A stretch of 64,000 bases of DNA from Thermococcus sp. 18S1 (lineage in GTDB: Archaea > Methanobacteriota_B > Thermococci > Thermococcales > Thermococcaceae). The notes under the pieces were generated by a model, which was given only the letters and a program-made list of their open reading frames with translations, was not told the DNA's origin and did not search any database. The position numbers and the translations under genes were made by a program. Location of the stretch: assembly GCF_012027645.1 (NCBI RefSeq), contig NZ_SNUU01000001.1, positions 620,001-684,000 on the forward strand, read 5' to 3'. Shown piece by piece: positions 8,443-16,392 of this stretch (its first letter is position 1; each line of letters starts with the position of its first letter).

Positions 8443-8710
8443 TGCACATAAATGCGCACAAAAAGCAGTACATCAATGAGCATAAAACGACAGCATGGGT
8501 TAACGACAGCGCTTAACAAATATCAAAAATTTAACAGTATCATACCCCCAGGGAGTTTCGTTTCCTGTGGAACCCAGTTCTGGCTACTCCCGGTTTTCTT
8601 TTTTGAAACGGTGAAAACTCTCCCGCTCTCTTTTCAATTTCTGGTATTTATAGGTTTTCATGAACAATGTTCATAAAAAACTGCAGATATAAAATAGTAA
8701 TGAACATAAA
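8443..8710 (+). repeat. Repeated 10-mer TGNNCATAAA in oriC
   Basis: Four exact matches on the plus strand at 8443-8452, 8477-8486, 8668-8677 and 8701-8710, plus one near match (TGCGCACAAA, 8453-8462) directly abutting the first. The third overlaps a perfect TGAACA-A-TGTTCA palindrome (8661-8673). The motif is unrelated to ORB. I know of no name for it. Confidence 0.5.
8543..8583 (-). promoter_or_regulatory. Long ORB element, left arm of the inverted pair
   Basis: Read on the minus strand it is AACTGGGTTCCACAGGAAAC, then GAAACTCC, then a G-run and T. It aligns with 8814-8853 over about 40 nt with few mismatches and one gap. Orientation is inverted relative to the right arm, with about 230 bp between them. 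Confidence 0.85.
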
Positions 8711-8813
8711 TCCATATTATCCCTGAGTCGGTTTAAAACATGGTGATTTCACATTTGTAATGTGGTTTATAAGCTCATCTTTTCGTAATTCCTGCCAGGA
8801 AAACCGTCCATCT
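8584..8813. other. AT-rich putative unwinding element between inverted ORBs
   Basis: The interval between the two long ORBs is visibly AT-rich (TTTTCTTTTTTG, TATTTATAGG, ATAAAATAG, CATATTAT) and has no convincing coding frame. By analogy with other archaeal origins this is where Orc1-induced melting would start. Assigned from composition and position only. Confidence 0.6.
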
Positions 8814-8853
8814 CCAAAACTGGGTTCCAGTGGAAATGAAACTCTGGGGGGTC
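8814..8853 (+). promoter_or_regulatory. Long ORB element, right arm of the inverted pair
   Basis: AACTGGGTTCCAGTGGAAAT, then GAAACTCT and a GGGGGG tail. It is the mirror partner of 8543-8583. A mini-ORB TTTCCACTGGAAA follows at 8882-8894. Confidence 0.85.
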
Positions 8854-8967
8854 TTTCAGATGGCTATCGAAAAAGACCTTTGTTTCCACTGGAAAAAATG
8901 CTCCATCCGTGGACTTCCAAGGGCAGTGATGATAGTTTTTTAAAACCTCCCTGCTTTAGCTTATACC

Positions 8968-9984
8968 ATGATCCCAGTACCGCTCGTGCGAAGGCTTCTC
9001 AGGATGAAGGTCAAGGTCAGCAGGAACAGACTCCTCCAAATAGCGGCGCTCGTGCTCCTACTGGCGATTATTTTTGCTTTCCTGTTCATGTACTTTGAGA
9101 ACGTGGGCTTTTACACGGCTTTTTACTGGGCGGTCATAACGATGGCCACAATCGGATACGGTGATATAACTCCCCAAACCGAGGCCGGCCGCGCCGTGGC
9201 GATGGTGGCTGCCGTTGCCGGAATCTCGACTTTTACGGCCCTTGTTTCAATTCTGGCCGAATACTTCATTTCATCGTCTCTAAGGAGGATGATGGGCATG
9301 CACAGCGTTAGATATTCCGGACACTACGTGATAATCGGCCGCGGGAGCAGCATCCCAAGCTGCGTGGATGAGCTCATGTCCGCGATTTCCAGTGGAGAGA
9401 TAGAGATGCGGCCCATAGTGGTGGTCTTTCCCGACGAGAGCGAGCGGAAGAAGGTTGAGCTTCCAGAGGAAGTGGAGGTCCTCATAGGTGACCCCACGAA
9501 TCCGGAAACGCTGGAACGTGCCCACGTGAGGGAAGCATCCTATGTCATCCTCGCCTTGGAAGACGACTCGAAGTCCGTCTTCACGACCCTCATGGTGAAG
9601 CGCATGTCTAAAGCGAAGGTCTTCGTCGAGGCCCTCCGCGGGGAGAGCCTGGAGCTCCTCAAGGGGGCCGGGGCCGACAGGGTGATACTCAGCAGGAGTC
9701 TCGCCGGAAGGCTCCTCGCAAGCTCCGTTTTCGAGCCGGAGGTTGTGGACGTCATAGACGACCTTACCACGGCCGCTGGCGGCTACGACATCTCCGTTCT
9801 GGAGCGGAGGGACCTGTGGGGCGTCCCCTACGTCGAGGCCATGAAGCGCCTCCACGAGGATGGCTACTTCCTTCTCGGTTATTACAAGGAAAAGCCCGTC
9901 CTCAACCCGGCACTGGAAGAGAAGATTCCCGAAGGGTCCAAACTGATCGTCATAAAGCCCGGCTCTTCCAGTGGAAAAATGTGA
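8968..9984 (+). CDS. Potassium channel with TrkA-N/RCK domain (MthK-like)
   Basis: A 338-residue two-transmembrane K+ channel. TM1 spans about residues 20-42, the pore helix and selectivity filter are ATIGYGD (about 63-69), TM2 spans about 78-98, and a cytosolic RCK/TrkA-N Rossmann domain follows (VIIGRGSS near 114, then GDPTNPETL) with a TrkA-C-like end. The first TATA box (TTTTTTAAAACC near 8940) lies about 28 nt before the ATG and no ribosome binding site is present, so a leaderless message is likely. Mini-ORB-type palindromes occur inside the gene (9386-9397) and at its 3' end (9966-9977). Confidence 0.92.
   Translation: MIPVPLVRRLLRMKVKVSRNRLLQIAALVLLLAIIFAFLFMYFENVGFYTAFYWAVITMATIGYGDITPQTEAGRAVAMVAAVAGISTFTALVSILAEYFISSSLRRMMGMHSVRYSGHYVIIGRGSSIPSCVDELMSAISSGEIEMRPIVVVFPDESERKKVELPEEVEVLIGDPTNPETLERAHVREASYVILALEDDSKSVFTTLMVKRMSKAKVFVEALRGESLELLKGAGADRVILSRSLAGRLLASSVFEPEVVDVIDDLTTAAGGYDISVLERRDLWGVPYVEAMKRLHEDGYFLLGYYKEKPVLNPALEEKIPEGSKLIVIKPGSSSGKM
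9386..9397. promoter_or_regulatory. Mini-ORB-like core inside the channel gene
   Basis: TTTCCAGTGGAG: 11 of 12 bases of the mini-ORB core. It lies within coding sequence, about 0.5 kb right of oriC. Confidence 0.35.
9966..9977. promoter_or_regulatory. Mini-ORB core at the 3' end of the channel gene
   Basis: Exact TTCCAGTGGAAA palindrome across the last codons of the channel gene (Ser-Ser-Gly-Lys). Confidence 0.45.
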
Positions 9985-10097
9985 TTATGTTGCCCCACTG
10001 TCCTTGTCGGCGGGATGTGGGTTTGATTCCAGCTAAAACTGCCCCACAAGGGTGCGAATTTGCAGTATCTCACGATATCCGGCACCTTTATCCTCCG

Positions 10098-10124
10098 CTC
10101 CACTGGAAAGAAAAGTATATAACC
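10098..10124 (+). promoter_or_regulatory. radA promoter with mini-ORB abutting the TATA box
   Basis: TATA box GTATATAAC at about 10115-10123. The mini-ORB palindrome CTCCACTGGAAAG (10098-10110) lies where the BRE and upstream activator contacts would be. Expected transcription start is near 10145, giving a leader of about 27 nt with a GGTGA ribosome binding site. Confidence 0.6.
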
Positions 10125-10171
10125 CTTCGGCTTTTTACCCCTATGAAAGGTAGTTGTAGTGGGTGAGTGAG

Positions 10172-11236
10172 ATGCCAAGGAAGAAGAAGGCTGAGGATGA
10201 AATAAAAGAGCTCGAGGAGTTTGAGGAGCTCGATGTCGTTGAGGAGTCCCCGTCAAGCTCAACCAAGAAAAAGAAGGAGAAAGAGATAAAGACTCTTGAA
10301 GACCTCCCAGGCGTTGGTCCCGCCACTGCCGAAAAGCTTCGCGAGGCCGGTTACGACAGCATCGAGGCCATAGCCGTCGCCTCTCCAATGGAGCTCAAGG
10401 AGATAGCGGGAATCAGCGAGGGCGCGGCGCTCAAGATAATCCAGGCCGCCAGAGAGGCCGCCAACATAGGAACCTTCATGCGCGCTGACGAGTACATGGA
10501 GAGGAGGAGTACCATCGGCAGGATTTCCACCGGAAGCAAGAGCCTCGACAAGCTCGTTGGCGGCGGTGTTGAGACCCAGGCGATAACCGAGGTCTTCGGT
10601 GAGTTCGGTTCCGGAAAGACCCAGCTGGCTCACACCCTTGCGGTGATGGTTCAGCTCCCCGAGGAGGAGGGCGGCCTTCACGGCTCTGTCGTTTGGATAG
10701 ACACCGAGAACACCTTCAGGCCGGAGAGAATAAGACAGATAGCCGAGGCCAGGGGCCTCGACCCCGACGAGACGCTCAAGAACATCTACGTCGCGAGGGC
10801 GTTCAACAGCAACCACCAGATGCTCCTTGTCGAGAGGGCCGAGGAGATAATCAAGGAGAAGGCCGAGACGGACAGGCCGGTGAAGCTTCTCGTCGTTGAT
10901 TCCCTCATGGCCCACTTCAGGAGCGAGTACGTCGGCAGGGGAACCCTCGCCGAGAGGCAGCAGAAGCTGGCCAAGCACCTCGCCGATCTCCACAGAATAG
11001 CGGACCTCTACGATATAGCTGTCTTCGTCACCAACCAGGTGCAGGCGAAGCCGGATGCCTTCTTCGGCGACCCGACGAGGCCAGTCGGTGGCCACATCCT
11101 CGCCCACAGCGCGACCCTGAGAATCTACCTGAGGAAGGGCAAGGCCGGCAAGCGCGTCGCCAGGCTCATAGACAGCCCTCACCTTCCCGAGGGCGAGGCG
11201 ATCTTCAGGATAACCGACAAGGGCGCCGAGGACTGA
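10172..11236 (+). CDS. radA: DNA repair and recombination protein RadA
   Basis: Archaeal RecA/Rad51 recombinase that forms filaments on single-stranded DNA and drives strand exchange. 354 residues: a charged Lys/Glu/Ser N-terminal tail (1-40), a helix-hairpin-helix domain (about 41-95, [12 protein letters not shown]), the polymerisation motif GTFMRADEY (100-108), Walker A GEFGSGKT (143-150), Walker [12 protein letters not shown], and the ATP-cap and DNA-binding loops further on. The ATG at 10172 follows GGTGA with normal spacing; a GTG three codons earlier lies inside that site. It is next to oriC and upstream of nucS. Confidence 0.97.
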   Translation: MPRKKKAEDEIKELEEFEELDVVEESPSSSTKKKKEKEIKTLEDLPGVGPATAEKLREAGYDSIEAIAVASPMELKEIAGISEGAALKIIQAAREAANIGTFMRADEYMERRSTIGRISTGSKSLDKLVGGGVETQAITEVFGEFGSGKTQLAHTLAVMVQLPEEEGGLHGSVVWIDTENTFRPERIRQIAEARGLDPDETLKNIYVARAFNSNHQMLLVERAEEIIKEKAETDRPVKLLVVDSLMAHFRSEYVGRGTLAERQQKLAKHLADLHRIADLYDIAVFVTNQVQAKPDAFFGDPTRPVGGHILAHSATLRIYLRKGKAGKRVARLIDSPHLPEGEAIFRITDKGAED

Positions 11237-11271
11237 GTTAGTTTTTTAACCCCTCTTCTTTACCTCACTCC

Positions 11272-12024
11272 ATGTCAAAGGTTGAGGCAGTTCAGAACCC
11301 CTCCCGCGATGAACTCATGAGGATAGTCGACTCCGCTCTGTCGTCTGAGGCAATACTGACGATATTTGCCCGCTGCAGGGTGCACTACGATGGTCGGGCG
11401 AAGAGCGAGCTCGGCCCCGGCGACAGGGTGATAATAATCAAGCCGGATGGTGCTTTTCTCATCCACCAGAGCAAGAAGAGGGAACCCGTTAACTGGCAGC
11501 CACCGGGGAGTTTCGTGACGGTTGAGGAGCGCGATGATATGGTCATCCTTCGCTCCGTGAGGCGGAAGCCAAAGGAGATACTCGAGGTCGAGCTTGAGGA
11601 GGTCTATCTGGTCTCCCTGTTCAAGGCCGAGGACTACGAGGAGCTTGCTTTGACCGGCAGCGAGGCCGAGATGGCGGAGATGATATTTGGAAACCCCGAA
11701 CTCATCGAGCCTGGCTTCAAGCCCCTCTTCCGGGAAAAGCAGATCGGCCACGGTATAGTGGACATCCTCGGACGCGATAGGGACGGTAACCTCGTCGTTC
11801 TTGAGCTGAAGCGCAGGAAGGCCGACCTGCATGCCGTCAGCCAGCTTAAGCGCTACGTTGAGGCCCTGAGCAAGGAGCATGAGGGTGTTAGGGGAATACT
11901 GGTCGCACCGTCCCTGACATCCGGCGCAAAGAAACTCCTCGAAAAGGAGGGCCTTGAGTTCAGAAAGGTTCAGCCGCCGAAGAGGGAAAAGCTCGGAAAA
12001 GGCAGGCAGAAAACCCTGTTTTAG
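11272..12024 (+). CDS. nucS: Endonuclease NucS/EndoMS (mismatch-specific)
   Basis: A 250-residue nuclease that cuts both strands at mismatched bases (EndoMS) or acts on branched single-stranded ends. N-terminal DNA-binding beta domain (1-115) followed by a RecB-like nuclease domain with D164, E178 and K180 (GIVDIL and LELKRRK). The last residues RQKTLF resemble a PCNA-interacting PIP box, as in known homologues. There is no ribosome binding site; a GTTTTTTAAC box about 30 nt upstream suggests a leaderless start at this ATG. Its stop overlaps that of the convergent gene by 4 nt. Confidence 0.95.
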   Translation: MSKVEAVQNPSRDELMRIVDSALSSEAILTIFARCRVHYDGRAKSELGPGDRVIIIKPDGAFLIHQSKKREPVNWQPPGSFVTVEERDDMVILRSVRRKPKEILEVELEEVYLVSLFKAEDYEELALTGSEAEMAEMIFGNPELIEPGFKPLFREKQIGHGIVDILGRDRDGNLVVLELKRRKADLHAVSQLKRYVEALSKEHEGVRGILVAPSLTSGAKKLLEKEGLEFRKVQPPKREKLGKGRQKTLF

Positions 12025-12401
12025 CCTATGTCCATCTCCTGCGGCAGCATCTCGCGAACCCTGACCACCAGCACCGTGTTTCTCTTCCTCACTTCGACTA
12101 TTCTGCCGAGGCCGAGGAGCCTCACCTGCGCCCTGCACACGGTCACTTCCCTCTCGTCGCTCTCCTCCCATGGAATCCTCTGCTCCATGCTCTCCAGGCG
12201 GAGTATCTCCGCGAGAAGCCCCTCCGTGCCCACAGTGACATCCTGGAAGGTCTCGTAGGTTAGGAAGACCCTCCTAAGCTCGCGGGCCCTTTCGAGCGCG
12301 ATAACGTTCCTCGCGCCCCTTATCTCGAGGGTCTTGTACGGGCTCTTCAAAAGCTCATCGAGAACCCGTCTCGCGATTCCGGCCAGGGTTATCGCCTCCA
12401 T
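12021..12401 (-). CDS. Conserved Thermococcales protein of unknown function
   Basis: 126 residues, basic and soluble, with an N-terminal helical half (ARRVLDELLKSP) and a beta-rich C-terminal half (VRLLGLGRIVEVRKRNTVLVVRVREML). I do not recognise the family. The ATG follows GGTGAGAGC. It lies 9 nt downstream of the PAC2-family gene on the same strand, so the two are probably co-transcribed. It converges on nucS with a 4-nt overlap. Confidence 0.8.
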   Translation of the reverse strand: MEAITLAGIARRVLDELLKSPYKTLEIRGARNVIALERARELRRVFLTYETFQDVTVGTEGLLAEILRLESMEQRIPWEESDEREVTVCRAQVRLLGLGRIVEVRKRNTVLVVRVREMLPQEMDIG

Positions 12402-12410
12402 GCTCTCACC

Positions 12411-13139
12411 TCACAGGTAGATGCTCTCGTACTGCTTCTCGGCCTTTCTCCTGGCCTGCTCCATCTGCTCGTGCATCTTCCTCAGCTGGGCCTCTATCAT
12501 CTCCGCCTCCTTGAGCAGGGGCTCTGTTGAGACCTCTATTGGTGTCAGCTTCTTCAGAACCTCTATGACGTTCGCAGCGGCCCTAGGGTCGGGTCTATCT
12601 CCGAAAGTCTCCCCCAACAGCACGTAGGCGTCGAGTTTTTCCTTGCTCGCCTCCCAGAGGAGCTTTCCGCTCATTCCCATTATCGAGCCGTACTGGAGGA
12701 TTTTCACGCCCAGATTCTCAAGCTCCTTGTTCAGCTCTTCCTTGGCCCCAACCCCCCAGACGTCCATTTTCTCCTTGAAGAGGCCTATGCCTATACCTCC
12801 AAGGGATATGATCTTGTCTGCCTTCATATCCCTGAGGTACCTAACGAGCTCCCGGGCTATCTCGCTCACGAGGGTTGGGGGCACGTAGATGTCCGCCACG
12901 GCGAGTATTATGTTGTCCTTTCCATAGAACCTGAGCGGGGGGTTGGGCTTTCCGTTAAGGATCAGCGCCATGGGCGGGATGAACGGGCTCTCCACGTAAC
13001 CTATCATCTCCATTCCAAGCTCCTTGGCCAGGAAGTTCCCGGCTATGTGGCCGACTAGGCCTATTCCGGGATAGCCCTCTATCAGTATCGGATTCTTTAT
13101 CTCCGGGAGCACTATCTTGACGGGACTCCCGTTTTCCAC
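12411..13139 (-). CDS. PAC2-family (proteasome assembly chaperone-like) protein
   Basis: 242 residues. The N-terminal half has the PAC2 pattern (NPILIEGYPGIGLVGHIAG near the start, then a second GGIGIG turn), and there is a charged coiled-coil tail (LLKEAEMIEAQLRKMHEQMEQ). Archaeal members of this family are relatives of proteasome assembly chaperones; the exact role is not known. The start is placed at the GTG at 13139, after GGGGGTGAT; a longer reading from a TTG at 13169 would run through this ribosome binding site. TATA-like TTTAATAACC lies near 13175 on the minus strand. First gene of a two-gene operon. Confidence 0.88.
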   Translation of the reverse strand: MENGSPVKIVLPEIKNPILIEGYPGIGLVGHIAGNFLAKELGMEMIGYVESPFIPPMALILNGKPNPPLRFYGKDNIILAVADIYVPPTLVSEIARELVRYLRDMKADKIISLGGIGIGLFKEKMDVWGVGAKEELNKELENLGVKILQYGSIMGMSGKLLWEASKEKLDAYVLLGETFGDRPDPRAAANVIEVLKKLTPIEVSTEPLLKEAEMIEAQLRKMHEQMEQARRKAEKQYESIYL

Positions 13140-13163
13140 GGTATCACCCCCGGAGAAATTTAG

Positions 13164-13613
13164 TTCCAAAAGGTTATTAAATTTTCGGATTCTTTCATTT
13201 CCGGAGAGATTATTGGAACTAGAGTCGATGTTACCTGCTCAGGAAGGTCATTAGATCCTTACACGGGTATTCAATGTGGAATTCTAACCCCCGAGCAGAG
13301 GGAGCAGTTGAAGTACCTTCTCATAAGCGACTACATCTCCCATCTTTACCAGAAGAGCTTTTATCCAAAGAACGCAAAAACTCTCGTGGTGAAGCCCATT
13401 AAAGTTGCCTCCATTAGGGATAACGGCAAGGTTTATGATTACTACTACGCTCCGATGAGCTCTCCAATACCTACCCAATCCATTGGTGGGTTCAAGTTAA
13501 GGTTGATATTAACGGAGGAACGTTACGTTAGCAACACCTGGAATCATCTCATGAACACAATAGATACCAACCCTGATATGGCGAAGGACTGGCATTATTA
13601 TTCGTGGGGGTAG
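13164..13613 (+). pseudogene. 5'-truncated gene remnant (or gene with a cryptic start)
   Basis: An open frame of 150 codons runs from 13164 to a TAG at 13611, but its only usable initiation codon is a TTG at 13308, which lacks a clear ribosome binding site. The residues translated upstream of it (IIGTRVDVTCSGRSLDPY, then GILTPEQREQL) look coding, and this 5' part runs back into the promoter of the divergent PAC2-family gene. A likely reading is a gene that lost its 5' end at a junction near 13200. The protein ends ...DMAKDWHYYSWG. Family not recognised. Base composition is more A+T-rich than its neighbours. Confidence 0.45.
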
Positions 13614-13619
13614 TGGGAT

Positions 13620-14015
13620 ATGAGGTACTCTCTTCGTTTCCTAATCTTTTTGAGGCTTTTTCTACGTGTTTTCGCCTTTGCTTACCCGCTCTTTCTAACA
13701 GTTATGTACAACTTCTGGATTTTTGAAAAACTACCCGCCGTCGCGTGGTGGGGGTACATAGCCTTTGTGGCCGCGTGGGAGCTTCTGATGGGCGTTGCTG
13801 TTGACCGTCTGCCGTTAAAGCCCCTCCTAACGACCTATGTGGCTATTGCCCTCGCTCTTGAATTCCCAAGCGTTTTCTTGGGTGGGGTTTACCTTCACAC
13901 GGCACTTGTCTTCCTGCCGTGGCTTGTCCTCTGGTACGGGTCACTACTGCTGTTGAGCCTGCTCTCAATTCTCCTCTGGAGTAATGAGGGTGGAGTGGAC
14001 TATAAAAGGAGCTAA
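13620..14015 (+). CDS. Small integral membrane protein, unknown
   Basis: 131 residues with about four hydrophobic segments (FLRLFLRVFAFAYPLFL; VAWWGYIAFVAAWELLM; LLTTYVAIALALEF; ALVFLPWLVLWYGSLLLLSLL). The ATG follows GTGGGAT and begins 6 nt after the stop of the truncated gene upstream, suggesting co-transcription. Family not recognised. It may be a passenger on the same inserted or remodelled segment. Confidence 0.65.
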   Translation: MRYSLRFLIFLRLFLRVFAFAYPLFLTVMYNFWIFEKLPAVAWWGYIAFVAAWELLMGVAVDRLPLKPLLTTYVAIALALEFPSVFLGGVYLHTALVFLPWLVLWYGSLLLLSLLSILLWSNEGGVDYKRS

Positions 14016-14033
14016 TTCGTTGTTGGGGTTATG

Positions 14034-14060
14034 TTTCCACTGGAACGGCAATCCTTATAT
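14034..14060 (+). promoter_or_regulatory. mtnP promoter with mini-ORB/ORB-like palindrome
   Basis: Palindrome TTTCCACTGGAAC at 14034-14046. Read on the other strand it is GTTCCAGTGGAAACATAACC followed by CC, which resembles a longer ORB. TATA box CCTTATATG at about 14053-14061. A second core (TCCAGTGGAAA) lies inside the gene at 14191-14201. Confidence 0.5.
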
Positions 14061-14092
14061 GAGTGGAGCGACCATTTAACATGGTGATGACC

Positions 14093-14866
14093 ATGCCGAG
14101 GATAGGTATTATAGGTGGTTCGGGCGTTTACGGCGTCTTCGAGCCGAAAGAAACCGTGAAGGTCCACACTCCCTACGGCAGGCCTTCGGCTCCAGTGGAA
14201 ATAGGCGAAATCGAGGGTGTTGAGGTCGCCTTCATACCCAGGCACGGCAAGCACCACGAGTTCCCGCCGCACGAGGTTCCCTACCGGGCCAACATCTGGG
14301 CGCTCAAGGAGCTTGGCGTCGAGAGGGTTATCGGCGTTACTGCCGTCGGCTCGCTCCGCGAGGAGTACAAGCCCGGTGACATAGTCATAACCGACCAGTT
14401 CATCGACTTCACAAAGAAAAGGGACTACACCTTCTACAACGGCCCGCGCGTGGCCCACGTCTCGATGGCCGATCCCTTCTGCCCCGAGATGAGGAAAATC
14501 TTCTACGAGACCGCCAAGGAGCTCGGCTTCCCGGTTCACGAGAAGGGCACCTACGTCTGTATCGAGGGGCCGAGGTTCTCAACGCGCGCTGAGAGCTTCA
14601 TGTTCAGGCAGTACGCCCACATAATCGGCATGACTCTCGTTCCGGAGATAAACCTCGCGCGCGAGCTGGGCATGTGCTACGCGAACATTGCAACTGTTAC
14701 CGACTACGACGTCTGGGCTGAGGAGCCAGTTGACGCCCAGGAAGTTCTCAAGGTCATGGCCGAGAACAACTACAAGGTCCAGGAACTGCTCAAGAAGGCC
14801 ATCCCACGCATCCCTGAGGAGAGGAAGTGCGGCTGCGCCGACGTGTTGAAGAGCATGTTTGTGTGA
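14093..14866 (+). CDS. mtnP: S-methyl-5'-thioadenosine phosphorylase
   Basis: Cleaves methylthioadenosine with phosphate to adenine and methylthioribose-1-phosphate, in purine and methionine salvage. 257 residues, the size of the characterised Pyrococcus enzyme. It opens with [13 protein letters not shown] (phosphate loop) and carries [40 protein letters not shown] and [12 protein letters not shown], all family signatures, with a Cys pair near the end (KCGCAD). The start is at the ATG after GGTGATGACC. The MTA/SAH deaminase-like gene 3 kb downstream acts on the same substrate pool. Confidence 0.93.
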   Translation: MPRIGIIGGSGVYGVFEPKETVKVHTPYGRPSAPVEIGEIEGVEVAFIPRHGKHHEFPPHEVPYRANIWALKELGVERVIGVTAVGSLREEYKPGDIVITDQFIDFTKKRDYTFYNGPRVAHVSMADPFCPEMRKIFYETAKELGFPVHEKGTYVCIEGPRFSTRAESFMFRQYAHIIGMTLVPEINLARELGMCYANIATVTDYDVWAEEPVDAQEVLKVMAENNYKVQELLKKAIPRIPEERKCGCADVLKSMFV

Positions 14867-14973
14867 TTCTGTTCTTCTTTCTCCTAACTCTATTACTGTC
14901 TCCTGTAGGTAGATCCTTATACTGGATAATCTTTCCATGTCGTTATTCTGTTAAACTTAGAGTAATCCTTTTT

Positions 14974-14996
14974 TTGTTTTGTATTAACAAAAACAA
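14974..14996. terminator. Inverted repeat after mtnP
   Basis: TTGTTTTG (14974-14981) pairs with CAAAAACAA (14988-14996) around a six-base loop, and a run of T's precedes it. It could be the mtnP terminator or an operator for the secreted protein gene downstream, whose TATA box (TTTAAATATG) follows at about 15020. Confidence 0.35.
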
Positions 14997-15059
14997 TTTG
15001 GCTGTAATAGTGCGTAACATTTAAATATGACTTTTGCTTCATCAATACTGGTGATGCCC

Positions 15060-15824
15060 ATGAAGCGCCTCGTAGGCCTTGTGCTTGTCTTTCTGGTGCT
15101 TGGTCTGACTGCCAGCTCCGCCATGGCGGCGTCCGATGTAGTGCCAAAATCAACGCGGGGCATTCCTCAAACCGTTGAATGCCCCTGTTGCTCTGGGAAC
15201 GTGAGCCTGCTGACGGATCTCAGGGTGCAGGAACTGAAGGGTCCGGTGGCTTACTTTAAGGCACTTGAAGTATTTAATTCGAAGGACTCAGCACGATTAC
15301 TAGCACAGCTGAACAACACTACGCTACTTCCAGAGTATCGCAATGCCCGAGTTTTTCTGATTTGGTACGACAATGTTACGATTGAAGTCGTAGAAATCCC
15401 CCTGACTGGGAGTAATGAAGGTGAACTAGTTCTAATTAAGGAACCCTCTGGGGAGAGTCTTGCAGTGGGTATAAATACCGGAAAGAGTGTCACTATCATC
15501 TCTTTGGAGAATGGCACTGTCGTTAAGAGGACTGTTAGAGTACTAAAAACAGGAGATATTACTCCTGCGGGTTACAAGCTCCGTATCCCCCATGATAAGT
15601 TCATGAAGGCGTGTAAGTGGGTTGCGTCCCATCTGTGTGAAGAAGGCCTGCCCGGATGCCTTGCTTCTTGTATTTTTGCACCGGGATTTGTTGGTAAGAG
15701 TGTCTGCGTGATTCTATGCTGGGCGATTAAGGATCTGCTCAAAATCGAGCAAAATATCTGTGAACGGGGTGTTGAGCAGTTGTGTCGTAAACTACTTGAA
15801 CTCGGGATAATCGTAATAGAGTGA
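15060..15824 (+). CDS. Secreted Cys-rich protein resembling a halocin C8-type precursor
   Basis: 254 residues. N-terminal signal peptide (MKRLVGLVLVFLVLGL, cleavage near SAMA-A). A middle domain of about 170 residues contains CPCCSG and a beta-rich stretch. The last about 70 residues are hydrophobic with eight Cys. Order, spacing and residues around them (CKWVASHLC, then CLASC) resemble the mature halocin C8 peptide (CKYAAGQVC, C-x3-C), which is also carried at the C-terminus of a larger secreted precursor. The ATG follows GGTGATG. The membrane protein and lipoprotein genes downstream may belong with it. An antimicrobial role is inferred from shape, not shown. Confidence 0.6.
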   Translation: MKRLVGLVLVFLVLGLTASSAMAASDVVPKSTRGIPQTVECPCCSGNVSLLTDLRVQELKGPVAYFKALEVFNSKDSARLLAQLNNTTLLPEYRNARVFLIWYDNVTIEVVEIPLTGSNEGELVLIKEPSGESLAVGINTGKSVTIISLENGTVVKRTVRVLKTGDITPAGYKLRIPHDKFMKACKWVASHLCEEGLPGCLASCIFAPGFVGKSVCVILCWAIKDLLKIEQNICERGVEQLCRKLLELGIIVIE

Positions 15825-15834
15825 GGGGGACGAC

Positions 15835-16350
15835 ATGGGTTTGGAAGAGCTCTTGGTTTATGCAGTTTTCTTTTTCATAATCCCTGCATTGGCAACGTGG
15901 AAAATTAAGAATACTAACAGACGTGACCAGTTAATACTTCTGTCCTCTCTTTTTGGACTGCTTTATGCAGCGGCTAAAGGGGGTTCTTTTATCTATGTAG
16001 CTGGTGTAGTCATTGTTGCAGTGTTCTTAATGTTTGTAATGTTTCTCCCGGAGGAACCTAAGCGCAGGCTTAATTGGATTGTTGTTATCATTTCAACCCT
16101 ATTTCTGAACTTGTATCTTCTTCACGGCCGCCTCGTTCCAATGGGCTCCCTCTACCTCATCTCCGGTCTCACGGTTTTCTTAGTGTGGGCGCTGGGAGTT
16201 CTCAGAATGAGCCTTATATGCCTTGTAACCTCTGTAGTCCTCTCCGGTTTGATATTCTACGGGCTTCCTTTTATTTCCTTGGTGTTTGGAGTTTTCATAT
16301 TGCTCCTGTGCCGAGAGAAGATAACGAGACACGGGGGGATTAAGAATTAG
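15835..16350 (+). CDS. Multi-spanning membrane protein, unknown (possible immunity/transport partner)
   Basis: 171 residues with about five or six hydrophobic segments and short basic loops. It begins 10 nt after the Cys-rich secreted protein, with a GAGGGGG ribosome binding site, so it is almost surely in the same operon. I do not recognise a family. Small membrane proteins beside bacteriocin-type genes often give immunity; here that is only a hypothesis. Codon use is A+T-richer than in housekeeping neighbours. Confidence 0.65.
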   Translation: MGLEELLVYAVFFFIIPALATWKIKNTNRRDQLILLSSLFGLLYAAAKGGSFIYVAGVVIVAVFLMFVMFLPEEPKRRLNWIVVIISTLFLNLYLLHGRLVPMGSLYLISGLTVFLVWALGVLRMSLICLVTSVVLSGLIFYGLPFISLVFGVFILLLCREKITRHGGIKN

Positions 16351-16392
16351 TTATCACGCCCTTGTACATTTGGAGACATGGGGGGATGGGAT

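Larger units (their letters stand above)
8257..8967. other. Chromosomal replication origin oriC
   Basis: A 711-bp gene-free stretch near cdc6-polB-polC, at the switch from minus-strand to plus-strand genes. It contains two long inverted ORB elements (8543-8583 and 8814-8853), a further ORB (8339-8360), mini-ORB cores at 8301-8314, 8320-8332, 8424-8437 and 8882-8894, and an AT-rich stretch between the long ORBs that can act as the unwinding element. The layout fits the experimentally known Pyrococcus oriC next to orc1/cdc6. A separate 10-mer family TGNNCATAAA occurs four times. The right end carries the channel gene promoter (TTTTTTAAAACC, about 8935-8946). Confidence 0.9.

Noticed and set aside
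11275-12171. 298-codon minus-strand frame across nucS
   Set aside because: Antisense shadow of nucS, which has clear nuclease motifs and a PIP-like end.
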